DNA of 5,193 bases from Aquiluna sp. (lineage in GTDB: Bacteria > Actinomycetota > Actinomycetes > Actinomycetales > Microbacteriaceae): assembly GCA_016780945.1 (NCBI GenBank), contig JADHKY010000081.1, forward strand, positions 1-5,193, in the 5' to 3' direction. Both the position numbers and the translations under genes were made by a program. The notes below the pieces were generated by a model. It saw only the letters and a list, made by a program, of their open reading frames with translations. It was not told the origin of the DNA and searched no databases. Below are positions 1-5,193 of this stretch, in pieces. Position 1 is the stretch's first letter; the number at the start of each line of letters is the position of its first letter.

Positions 1-514
1 CAAGATTGACGCAGCCGGCAGAGATCAAACCGCCAAGCACCTTATGGAGCTTTCCGAGTTAGGTGAGTGGGCTGAGATCGTTCCCGTTTCTGCGACTACG
101 GGTAAGCAGATTGACCTCCTCGTAGAGCTATTGATTGGGCTGATGCCGACAGGACCAATGCTCTATCCAAGTGAGCAGTCGACGGAGGAAGAGCACGAGG
201 ACATCATCTGTGAACTGGTCCGCGAGGCCGCACTAGAGCGTCTTGAGGACGAGCTTCCACACTCACTGGCCGTGACCCTCGACGAGATAGTCATGGAGGA
301 CAAAAAGAAGATCTTCCTAAGCGTCTGGGTCGAGCGCGACAGCCAAAAAGGAATCATCATCGGTAAGGGTGGTAGCAACCTCAAGGACATCGGCACCAAG
401 GCCAGAAAGTCAGTAGAAGCTCTTCTTGGAGAGCCTGTACACCTGGCCATCCAGGTGAAGGTTGCAAGCAATTGGCAGCAGGACCCCAAGCAGCTTGGGA
501 AATTGGGTTTCTAG
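1..514 (+). CDS. era: GTPase Era, C-terminal part (5' end outside window)
   Basis: Era is an essential GTPase that binds the 3' end of 16S rRNA and helps mature the 30S ribosomal subunit. The reading frame is already open at base 2 and gives 170 residues before the TAG at 512-514. The first visible residues are KID; the C at base 1 fits the end of an Asn codon, so this is the NKxD guanine-specificity motif. The G5 motif VPVSATTG follows at about fragment residues 27-34, and then the conserved linker with ELVREAALERLEDELPHS. The C-terminal KH domain carries the GxxG loop as IIIGKGGSNL (about residues 118-127) and ends in the usual LGKLGF-type tail. The G1-G3 motifs lie upstream of the window. 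The internal ATG at 44 is not the start, because the frame and the homology continue upstream of it. The family assignment is firm. Confidence 0.96.
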   Translation, partial: KIDAAGRDQTAKHLMELSELGEWAEIVPVSATTGKQIDLLVELLIGLMPTGPMLYPSEQSTEEEHEDIICELVREAALERLEDELPHSLAVTLDEIVMEDKKKIFLSVWVERDSQKGIIIGKGGSNLKDIGTKARKSVEALLGEPVHLAIQVKVASNWQQDPKQLGKLGF

Positions 515-534
515 CCAAGCACTATTTCTGGTGC

Positions 535-540
535 TAGCCT
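535..540 (+). promoter_or_regulatory. possible -10 element for the leuA leader transcript
   Basis: TAGCCT fits the loose TANNNT pattern of actinobacterial -10 boxes and ends seven bases before the leader ATG at 548. Transcription would then begin at or next to that ATG and give a leaderless mRNA. This agrees with the absence of any Shine-Dalgarno sequence ahead of the leader ORF. No convincing -35 hexamer is visible at 16-19 bases upstream. An overlapping TAATCT at 540-545 also fits TANNNT, but would start transcription downstream of the ATG. This is a weak prediction. Confidence 0.25.
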
Positions 541-547
541 AATCTCC

Positions 548-589
548 ATGCGTTTCGCTCTCCTGCTTAGCGGCCGCGACGGGGCTTAG
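548..589 (+). CDS. leucine-rich leader peptide upstream of leuA
   Basis: This 13-codon ORF encodes MRFALLLSGRDGA and ends at TAG 587-589, 62 bases before leuA. Three successive leucine codons (CTC CTG CTT, 560-568) sit in the middle, as expected of an attenuator leader that reads the supply of charged leucyl-tRNA. It has no Shine-Dalgarno sequence (the preceding bases are TAATCTCC), so it would have to be translated leaderless or weakly. Its last codons (574-583) form the left arm of a strong hairpin with 603-612. Its Leu codons are complementary to the leuA ribosome binding site. The peptide itself probably has no function; the act of translating it would be the signal. An ORF this short can arise by chance, so the call rests on the Leu run, the position before leuA and the surrounding RNA pairing. 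Confidence 0.7.
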   Translation: MRFALLLSGRDGA

Positions 590-618
590 TCCAAGGCCAC
601 CACTCGTCGCGGAGCTAA
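567..618 (+). promoter_or_regulatory. hairpin 1:2 in leuA leader (predicted OFF form)
   Basis: The arm CCGCGACGGG (574-583) pairs with CTCGTCGCGG (603-612): ten pairs including one G-U. Across a small internal loop (GG at 572-573 opposite A613), TTAGC (567-571) pairs with GCTAA (614-618) for five more. The terminal loop is 19 bases (584-602) and contains the leader stop codon. The left arm lies inside the leader ORF, so ribosomes translating or stalled there would prevent this stem from forming. Confidence 0.6.
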
Positions 619-638
619 CCAACGGCCAAATCCGCGAC
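606..638 (+). promoter_or_regulatory. alternative hairpin 2:3 in leuA leader (predicted ON form)
   Basis: GTCGCGGA (606-613) is the exact reverse complement of TCCGCGAC (631-638), an eight-pair stem with a 17-base loop. It reuses the strand 606-613 that hairpin 1:2 needs, so the two stems exclude each other. It ends four bases before the AGGAG of leuA and does not include it, so this form leaves the ribosome binding site free. The sequence that follows is CCCC and not a U-run, which argues against a terminator. Confidence 0.5.
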
Positions 639-642
639 CCCC

Positions 643-647
643 AGGAG
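643..647 (+). promoter_or_regulatory. ribosome binding site of leuA
   Basis: AGGAG lies four bases before the leuA ATG at 652 and is the strongest Shine-Dalgarno match in the window. It fixes the leuA start. It sits entirely inside the 642-649 segment that is complementary to the leucine codons of the leader ORF, so its access can be controlled. Confidence 0.85.
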
Positions 648-651
648 AGAA

Positions 652-2394
652 ATGAAAGACTCACAGCAACCATCAAAAATGCCCTTTGGGCGATATTTGC
701 CATTCCACGAGCAAATCAAGGTTGAGCTTCCGGACAGGACTTGGCCAACAAAGCGAATTGATCGGGCACCCAGGTGGTGCGCAGTTGACCTGCGAGATGG
801 CAACCAGGCGCTAATTGACCCAATGAGCCCGGAGCGGAAGCTCGAGATGTTCAAGCTTCTTGTCCGCATGGGCTATAAGGAGATTGAGGTTGGTTTCCCC
901 TCTGCCTCGCAGACAGACTTTGACTTCGTAAGGCTATTGATTGAACAGGATCTGATTCCTGAAGATGTCACCATCCAGGTGCTGACCCAGTCGAGGGATC
1001 ACCTGATTGAGCGGACCTATGAGTCAATCGCCGGTGCGAAGCAAGCAATCGTTCATTTCTATAACTCGACCAGCGTTTTGCAACGCCGGGTGGTATTTGG
1101 GCAGGACAAGGACGGCATCAAGAAAATTGCAACCGATGCGGCTCTGAAGTGCTTGGAGCTTGAGAAGACAATTCCGGAGACTCAGGTTTTCTATGAGTAC
1201 TCTCCTGAGTCCTACACAGGAACTGAGTTGGAGTTCGCGGTTGAGGTCTGCAACGCGGTCGCGTCAATCATTGGGCCCACCCCAGAGCGCAAGATGATCG
1301 TGAATCTTCCCGCAACAGTTGAAATGATCACCCCAAATGTCTATGCGGACTCGATTGAGTGGATGTCACGTCATCTAAGTCCAAGAGACTCCATAATTCT
1401 TTCGCTTCACCCACACAATGACCGCGGCACAGCTGTTGCGGCGGCCGAACTTGGTTACATGGCTGGGGCTGACCGAATTGAGGGCTGCCTATTTGGCAAC
1501 GGTGAGCGAACCGGAAACGTTGACCTGGTCACCCTTGGGCTAAACCTGTTTTCCCAGGGCATTGATCCGATGATCGACTTCAGTGACATTGACGAAATCA
1601 AGCGAACCGTCGAATACTGCAACCAGCTGCCGGTGCCTGAGCGGTCTCCCTACGGCGGTGATCTTGTCTACACAGCGTTCTCGGGTAGCCACCAGGACGC
1701 CATCAAGAAGGGCTTTGAGCACCTCGAGCGAGATGCCAAAGCCGCTGGCAACGCTGTTGACGATCACACCTGGGCCGTTCCCTATCTTCCAATTGACCCT
1801 AAGGATGTTGGACGAAGCTATGAGGCCGTGATCAGGGTCAATTCGCAGTCCGGTAAGGGCGGGGTCGCCTACCTGATGAAGACCGACCACGCACTAGATC
1901 TTCCGCGAATGCTGCAGATTGAGTTTTCAAGAGTTGTTCAGGGACATACCGATTCTCTCGGCGGTGAGGTTTCTAGCTCACGGCTCTGGGAGATTTTCCA
2001 GGACGAGTATCTACCTGCGTCGGTGGACGAGCTCAAGTGGGGACGCTTTGAGCTTCGCAGGATGCGCTCCGAGAGCGAGATGGACGGAATTGTTAACCTA
2101 GACGTCGTTTTGCGGGATGGAGAGGGAGAGCTGGCTGCCCAGGGCACTGGCAATGGTCCCATTTCCGCCTTCTCGGACATTCTCAGCCAGCAGGGCGTTG
2201 CGGTGAGGGTGCTCGACTACGTGGAGCACACGATGAGCACTGGAGGCGACGCTAACGCGGCCGCTTACATCGAGATGGACGTTGAGGGCAAGACACTTTG
2301 GGGTGTTGGCATCGATGGAGACATCGCGGTGGCTTCGCTCAAGGCGCTGATCAGCGGAGTCAACCGAGCACTAAGGCTCGCCGTTACAAGCTAA
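652..2394 (+). CDS. leuA: 2-isopropylmalate synthase
   Basis: LeuA condenses acetyl-CoA with 2-oxoisovalerate to give 2-isopropylmalate, the committed step of leucine biosynthesis in the cytosol. The 580-residue product is the long actinobacterial type. The catalytic TIM-barrel domain (about 42-315) has DLRDGNQAL at 46-54, with Asp49 as metal ligand, then GFPSASQTDFDFVR at 81-94, the metal-binding LHPHNDRG at 252-259 (His253, His255) and FGNGERTGN at 281-289. A linker subdomain with ERSPYGGDLVYTAFSGSHQDAI follows at about 330-351. The C-terminal domain (about 425-580, with GVGIDGDIAVASLKAL at 551-566) matches the LeuA allosteric dimer domain that senses leucine. All key residues are present, so the enzyme should be active and feedback-inhibited. 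The ATG is set by AGGAG four bases upstream. Expression is probably also controlled by the leader at 548-649. It has 28 bases between it and recO, with no strong terminator. Confidence 0.97.
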   Translation: MKDSQQPSKMPFGRYLPFHEQIKVELPDRTWPTKRIDRAPRWCAVDLRDGNQALIDPMSPERKLEMFKLLVRMGYKEIEVGFPSASQTDFDFVRLLIEQDLIPEDVTIQVLTQSRDHLIERTYESIAGAKQAIVHFYNSTSVLQRRVVFGQDKDGIKKIATDAALKCLELEKTIPETQVFYEYSPESYTGTELEFAVEVCNAVASIIGPTPERKMIVNLPATVEMITPNVYADSIEWMSRHLSPRDSIILSLHPHNDRGTAVAAAELGYMAGADRIEGCLFGNGERTGNVDLVTLGLNLFSQGIDPMIDFSDIDEIKRTVEYCNQLPVPERSPYGGDLVYTAFSGSHQDAIKKGFEHLERDAKAAGNAVDDHTWAVPYLPIDPKDVGRSYEAVIRVNSQSGKGGVAYLMKTDHALDLPRMLQIEFSRVVQGHTDSLGGEVSSSRLWEIFQDEYLPASVDELKWGRFELRRMRSESEMDGIVNLDVVLRDGEGELAAQGTGNGPISAFSDILSQQGVAVRVLDYVEHTMSTGGDANAAAYIEMDVEGKTLWGVGIDGDIAVASLKALISGVNRALRLAVTS

Positions 2395-2410
2395 TTAGCC
2401 AATCGGCTGA
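2390..2410 (+). repeat. small inverted repeats at the leuA stop
   Basis: GCTAATTAGC (2390-2399) is a perfect ten-base palindrome spanning the leuA TAA. TTAGCC (2395-2400) can also fold on GGCTGA (2405-2410) with a four-base loop and one G-U pair, and AGCCAA (2397-2402) is complementary to TTGGCT (2416-2421), just before the recO GTG. These pairings compete with each other. There is no T-run after them, so a strong intrinsic terminator is not supported; a weak pause or RNA-end structure between leuA and recO is possible. Confidence 0.3.
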
Positions 2411-2416
2411 AATACT
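2411..2416 (+). promoter_or_regulatory. possible -10 element for leaderless recO transcript
   Basis: AATACT resembles the TATAAT/TANNNT class and lies at -12 to -7 relative to the recO GTG at 2423. That is where it should be if transcription began on the start codon itself. recO has no Shine-Dalgarno sequence (AATACTTGGCTG precedes the GTG), which fits leaderless translation, common in Actinobacteria. No clear -35 box is visible. Read-through from leuA is an equally good explanation of recO expression. Confidence 0.25.
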
Positions 2417-2422
2417 TGGCTG

Positions 2423-3142
2423 GTGCCGCACTACCGTGACGAAGCAATAGTCCTCAGAACCCACAAGCTGGGTGAGGTTGATCGCATCCTGACGCTTCTG
2501 ACCAGAAACCACGGGCAGGTTCGTGCAGTGGCAAAGGGCGTTAGGAAGACGAGCAGTCGCTTTGGCGCGCGGCTAGAGCCCTTTATGGCCTGTGATTTAC
2601 AGCTTTATGAGGGCAAGACCCTCGATACCGTCTCTCAGGCGGAGCAGATTGCCAACTATGGAGCTGGGATAGTAAACGACTACTCTCGCTACACCGTCGC
2701 ATCGACCATTGTTGAGGCCGCCGAGAAGCTAACTCGGGAACTCTCAAATGAGCGACACTACCTCTTGGTAATCGGTGCCCTGAGAACTCTCTCGCAGGCA
2801 GAGGTGGAGCCCTCGCAGGTTCTAGATTCATATCTGCTTCGGGCGCTATCGCTTTCTGGCTGGGTGCCGCTTCTTGAAAGCTGCAGCCAGTGCGGCAGCG
2901 AGCCAAGCAGCTTCTCAATGCACACCGGTTCGGTTACCTGCTCGCAATGCATCGCCGCGGGATCGGTCAAGATTGGCCGGGACGGACTCGAGCATATGCA
3001 GTCGCTCATGGCTGGAGAGTGGGAGAAGGTCTCGCAGCAGGCCCCAAAGATTAAGCAGGCCGTGAGTTCGGTAGTTGCCGGCTATATGCAGTGGCAGTTG
3101 GAGCGTGGTCTCAGATCCCTGAGTTTTGTGGAGCGCGCATGA
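2423..3142 (+). CDS. recO: DNA repair protein RecO
   Basis: RecO acts in the RecFOR recombination pathway. It binds single-stranded DNA and SSB, anneals complementary strands and, with RecR, loads RecA at gaps. The 239-residue length is typical. The N-terminal OB-fold (about 1-80) opens with YRDEAIVLRTHKLGEVDRIL and continues with AVAKGVRKTSSRFGARLEPF at 35-54, the signature of actinobacterial RecO. A helical domain follows, with the zinc-binding Cys cluster CSQC at 154-157 and CSQC at 173-176. The start is GTG at 2423: the conserved YRDEA block begins at residue 4, the next in-frame ATG is codon 55, and there is no ATG just upstream. There is no Shine-Dalgarno sequence. The TGA at 3140-3142 overlaps the uppS ATG by four bases, so recO and uppS are almost certainly co-transcribed and translationally coupled. 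Confidence 0.95.
   Translation: MPHYRDEAIVLRTHKLGEVDRILTLLTRNHGQVRAVAKGVRKTSSRFGARLEPFMACDLQLYEGKTLDTVSQAEQIANYGAGIVNDYSRYTVASTIVEAAEKLTRELSNERHYLLVIGALRTLSQAEVEPSQVLDSYLLRALSLSGWVPLLESCSQCGSEPSSFSMHTGSVTCSQCIAAGSVKIGRDGLEHMQSLMAGEWEKVSQQAPKIKQAVSSVVAGYMQWQLERGLRSLSFVERA
3130..3133 (+). promoter_or_regulatory. ribosome binding site of uppS
   Basis: GGAG lies inside the last codons of recO, five bases before the ATG at 3139. It supports 3139 as the uppS start over the in-frame ATG at 3091, which lies deep inside recO and has no comparable site. Confidence 0.6.
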
Positions 3143-3891
3143 TTCTTTTTGATCCTGAGCGCAAAGCGCCGAGTTTTGAGAGCGTCCCAAAACACATCGC
3201 AGTTGTCATGGACGGAAACGGCAGGTGGGCCAATAAGCGAGGGCTAACCCGCACCGAGGGACACAGAGCGGGTGAGGCAGCACTGCTTGAGGTCATAGCG
3301 GGGGCAATTCAGGCTGGGGTTTCAAACCTTACTGCCTACGCGTTTTCCACCGAGAACTGGAAGCGTTCGCCCGAAGAGGTTCGTTTTCTAATGGGGTACA
3401 ACAAAGATGTTCTTCGCAGAAGACGGGATCTTCTGAATCAGTGGGACGTTCGCATTCTGTGGTCCGGTAGGGAGTCGAAGCTTTGGCCCTCTGTCGTAAA
3501 AGAGCTACAAGAGGCCGAGAAGCTGACAGCAAAAAACAAGGGTCTAACGCTCACCATGGCCGTCAATTATGGGGGACGGCAAGAGATTCTCGATGCTGCC
3601 CAGGCTCTGGTCGATAAGGCAGCTAGGAACAAGAATTCGCAGCGGGTGACCCAAGCCAGGTTCGAAAAAGAGCTTTACCTTCCCGACATGCCCGATGTTG
3701 ATCTGTTCATTCGCTCTAGTGGGGAGATTAGGACCAGCAATTTCTTGCTTTGGCAGGCGAGCTATGCGGAGTATGTGTTCATGGAAGAGTTGTGGCCCGA
3801 TTTCACTAGGGAAACCCTCTGGAAGGCCATAGCTGATTACTCTGGCCGGCAAAGACGCTTCGGAGTTGCGGTGGACAGCCCGCTAAACTAG
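3139..3891 (+). CDS. uppS: polyprenyl (undecaprenyl/decaprenyl) diphosphate synthase, cis type
   Basis: This is a cis-prenyltransferase that adds isopentenyl diphosphate units to an allylic primer to make the long polyprenyl diphosphate. After dephosphorylation, that product carries peptidoglycan precursors across the membrane. The 250-residue protein has the family motifs in order: HIAVVMDGNGRWA at 19-31 (Asp25 is the catalytic Mg/pyrophosphate residue), the GHRAG block at 41-45, AFSTENWKRSPEEV at 68-81, MAVNYGGRQEI at 140-150, and RSSGEIRTSNFLLWQ at 192-206 with the conserved Arg and SN residues. AEYVFMEELWPDF at 210-222 contains the conserved Glu near the dimer interface. There is no signal peptide or membrane span. 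The position next to recO matches the mycobacterial Rv2362c-Rv2361c pair, which suggests the long-chain enzyme rather than the short Z-farnesyl one. The exact chain length cannot be read from this sequence. Confidence 0.95.
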   Translation: MILFDPERKAPSFESVPKHIAVVMDGNGRWANKRGLTRTEGHRAGEAALLEVIAGAIQAGVSNLTAYAFSTENWKRSPEEVRFLMGYNKDVLRRRRDLLNQWDVRILWSGRESKLWPSVVKELQEAEKLTAKNKGLTLTMAVNYGGRQEILDAAQALVDKAARNKNSQRVTQARFEKELYLPDMPDVDLFIRSSGEIRTSNFLLWQASYAEYVFMEELWPDFTRETLWKAIADYSGRQRRFGVAVDSPLN

Positions 3892-3913
3892 GCACTTACC
3901 CAATCTGGCCTGT

Positions 3914-3917
3914 GGAG
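3914..3917 (+). promoter_or_regulatory. ribosome binding site of glyS
   Basis: GGAG stands four bases before the ATG at 3922, within the 30-base gap after uppS. It supports that ATG as the start. No promoter or terminator was seen in the gap, so glyS is probably read from the same transcript as recO and uppS. Confidence 0.55.
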
Positions 3918-3921
3918 ACTA

Positions 3922-5193
3922 ATGGCATCCCAAAAACTTGACTCAGTAATCTCGCTAGCGAAGCGTCGTGGCTTTGTGTTTCAAGCGGGAGAAATATACG
4001 GAGGCTCGCGTTCGGCCTGGGACTATGGTCCACTCGGTGTCGAGCTCAAAGAGAACATCAAGCGCCAGTGGTGGCACTCGATGGTTTCCTCACGCGAGGA
4101 TGTCGTTGGACTGGATAGCTCAATCATTCTCCCCAAGAAGGTCTGGGAAGCATCCGGTCACGTTGAGGCCTTTGTTGATCCGCTTATCGAGTGCACCAGC
4201 TGCCATAAGAGATTCCGTGCCGACCACCTTGAGGAAGCCTTCGAGGAGAAAAAGGGAAGGGCACCGTCTTCGCTTGCCGAGATTGCATGTCCGAACTGTG
4301 GCGGAAAAGAAACCTGGACCGAACCCAAGAACTTCAATGGGCTCCTCAAGACAACACTGGGTCCGGTCGAAGACGAGTCTGGGCTTCACTACCTGCGTCC
4401 CGAGACTGCCCAGGGCATCTTTGTAAATTTTAACAACGTGCTGAACTCAGCGCGTATGAAGCCGCCATTTGGTATTGGCCAGATGGGAAAGAGCTTTAGA
4501 AACGAGATAACACCTGGAAACTTCATCTTCCGAACTCGTGAGTTCGAGCAGATGGAGATGGAGTTTTTCGTCAAGCCCGGCGAGGACGAGAGTTGGCACG
4601 AATACTGGATTCAAGAGCGTTACAACTGGTACGTGAATCTCGGCATCAACCCTGAAAACCTCAGGCTCTTTGAGCACCCTAAAGAGAAGCTCTCGCACTA
4701 CTCAAAGCGCACCGTTGACATCGAATACCGATTCGGTTTCCAAGGTGGCGAATTTGGTGAACTCGAGGGTGTTGCTAATCGCACCGACTATGACCTAAGG
4801 ACTCACTCCGAGCACTCGGGAGTTGACCTGAGCTTCTTCGATCCTGTTGAAGAAAAGCGTTGGACCCCATTTGTTATCGAGCCCGCTGCCGGACTCACTC
4901 GGTCTCTGATGGCGTTCTTGGTGGATGCCTACGCCGAGGACGAGGCTCCAAACTCTAAAGGTGGCGTGGACAAGCGCACGGTATTGCGATTGGACTACCG
5001 CCTTGCTCCTGTCAAGGCCGCTGTTCTGCCACTCAGTAGAAATGATGAGCTAAACCCAATAGCCAAGGAGCTTGCTGCAACTCTTCGCAAGACCTGGAAT
5101 GTTGACTACGACGATTCCGGGGCAATTGGAAGGCGCTACCGCCGTCAGGATGAGATCGGCACTCCGTTCTGCATCACGGTGGACTTCGACTCG
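3922..5193 (+). CDS. glyS: glycyl-tRNA synthetase, dimeric type (3' end outside window)
   Basis: This enzyme charges tRNA-Gly with glycine using ATP. It is the single-chain class II form (alpha2), as in Actinobacteria, Thermus and eukaryotes, not the two-subunit alpha2beta2 form. The 424 codons present are open to the last base. FQAGEIYGGSRSAWDYGPLG at 20-39 is the family N-terminal signature. An insertion holds CTSC at 91-94 and CPNC at 123-126, a likely zinc site. LRPETAQGIFVNF at 158-170 and motif 2, with FRNEITPGNFIFRTREFEQ at 192-210, follow. Motif 3 is EPAAGLTRSLMAFL at 320-333. The anticodon-binding domain begins near RLAPVKAAVLPL (360-371) and is cut by the window edge at ITVDFDS. Compared with the usual length of about 460, some 40 residues are missing. 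The gene symbol follows actinobacterial usage (also called glyQS). Confidence 0.96.
   Translation, partial: MASQKLDSVISLAKRRGFVFQAGEIYGGSRSAWDYGPLGVELKENIKRQWWHSMVSSREDVVGLDSSIILPKKVWEASGHVEAFVDPLIECTSCHKRFRADHLEEAFEEKKGRAPSSLAEIACPNCGGKETWTEPKNFNGLLKTTLGPVEDESGLHYLRPETAQGIFVNFNNVLNSARMKPPFGIGQMGKSFRNEITPGNFIFRTREFEQMEMEFFVKPGEDESWHEYWIQERYNWYVNLGINPENLRLFEHPKEKLSHYSKRTVDIEYRFGFQGGEFGELEGVANRTDYDLRTHSEHSGVDLSFFDPVEEKRWTPFVIEPAAGLTRSLMAFLVDAYAEDEAPNSKGGVDKRTVLRLDYRLAPVKAAVLPLSRNDELNPIAKELAATLRKTWNVDYDDSGAIGRRYRRQDEIGTPFCITVDFDS

Larger units (their letters stand above)
558..649 (+). promoter_or_regulatory. leuA leader: predicted leucine-responsive translational attenuator
   Basis: Three pairings can be read by eye. 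(a) 558-565 (CTCTCCTG, inside the Leu codons) is the exact reverse complement of 642-649 (CAGGAGAG), the leuA Shine-Dalgarno region. (b) 567-571 and 574-583 pair with 614-618 and 603-612. (c) 606-613 can pair instead with 631-638. Pairing (b) nests inside (a), so both can form together and hide the ribosome site. A ribosome stalled on the Leu codons would cover the anti-SD and the left arm of (b), which favours (c) and leaves the SD open. I infer that leucine starvation turns leuA translation on. There is no U-tract after any stem, so transcription termination is unlikely. Published comparative work predicted a conserved pseudoknot, called the LEU element, upstream of leuA in most Actinobacteria. 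This leader is probably a relative, although I did not identify a clear pseudoknot by eye. Confidence 0.6.

Noticed and set aside
511..537. Inverted repeat AGCAC/GTGCT after the era stop as a terminator
   Set aside because: The stem is only about five pairs (518-522 with 531-535) and no T-run follows, so it does not qualify as an intrinsic terminator.
570..577. The palindrome GCGGCCGC, also present at 2257-2264 in leuA, as a repeat or binding site
   Set aside because: The two copies share no flanking similarity, one lies in conserved coding sequence, and GC-rich 8-base palindromes occur by chance.
1540..1890. A 116-codon open frame on the - strand inside leuA
   Set aside because: It lies wholly opposite the conserved central part of leuA, shows no recognisable motif and has no visible ribosome site. 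It is explained by the codon bias of the real gene.
3091..3138. An in-frame upstream ATG at 3091 that would add 16 residues to UppS
   Set aside because: The extra residues resemble no UppS N-terminus, there is no ribosome binding site at 3091, and it would overlap recO by more than 50 bases. The ATG at 3139 has GGAG at proper spacing and an ATGA overlap.
3892..3921. A promoter or terminator in the uppS-glyS gap
   Set aside because: The 30 bases contain a ribosome binding site but no stem-loop with a T-run and no paired -35/-10 boxes.
3968..4426. A 152-codon + strand open frame within the glyS region
   Set aside because: It is out of frame with the clearly conserved glycyl-tRNA synthetase reading and is rich in Arg, Ser and Pro, as expected of an off-frame shadow.
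1..5193. Mobile elements, CRISPR arrays, tRNA genes or a novel defence or secondary-metabolite system
   Set aside because: Nearly all sequence is taken up by five recognisable core genes. No direct-repeat array, transposase, integrase, tRNA-like fold or unknown gene was seen.

Overview
This window reads as ordinary core chromosome of an actinobacterium. Five conserved genes lie head to tail on the + strand with very short gaps: the C-terminal part of era, a complete leuA, a complete recO, a complete uppS, and glyS running off the right edge. The closeness of era, recO, uppS and glyS is an actinobacterial arrangement. The LeuA sequence, of the long type carrying its own leucine-sensing domain, reads most like Microbacteriaceae. 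Base composition looks only moderately G+C-rich by eye, with many A/T-ending codons, so a low-GC lineage of that family (for example the small freshwater Luna-type actinobacteria, Rhodoluna/Aquiluna) is a plausible host. That placement is inference from protein resemblance and synteny, not proven.

Layout. Bases 1-514 hold the end of Era, from the NKxD motif through the KH RNA-binding domain. Bases 515-651 are the only sizeable non-coding gap, and it holds most of the regulatory interest: a 13-codon leader ORF with three consecutive leucine codons, two mutually exclusive hairpins, and an 8-base complement between the leucine codons and the leuA Shine-Dalgarno sequence. Bases 652-2394 are leuA. 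A 28-base gap with small inverted repeats leads to recO (GTG start at 2423), which overlaps uppS by 4 bases. Thirty bases after uppS comes glyS, of which 424 codons are present.

How the genes work together. era (ribosome assembly), recO (DNA repair), uppS (polyprenyl carrier lipid for the cell wall) and glyS (tRNA charging) are housekeeping functions linked by position rather than by a shared pathway. leuA is the committed step of leucine biosynthesis and appears to have its own leucine-responsive translational control in the leader. No mobile element, CRISPR array, tRNA, rRNA or convincing intrinsic terminator was seen. I see no new multi-gene system here. The leuA leader is the one part that deserves real attention, and it probably belongs to a class of leuA leader elements already predicted in Actinobacteria.
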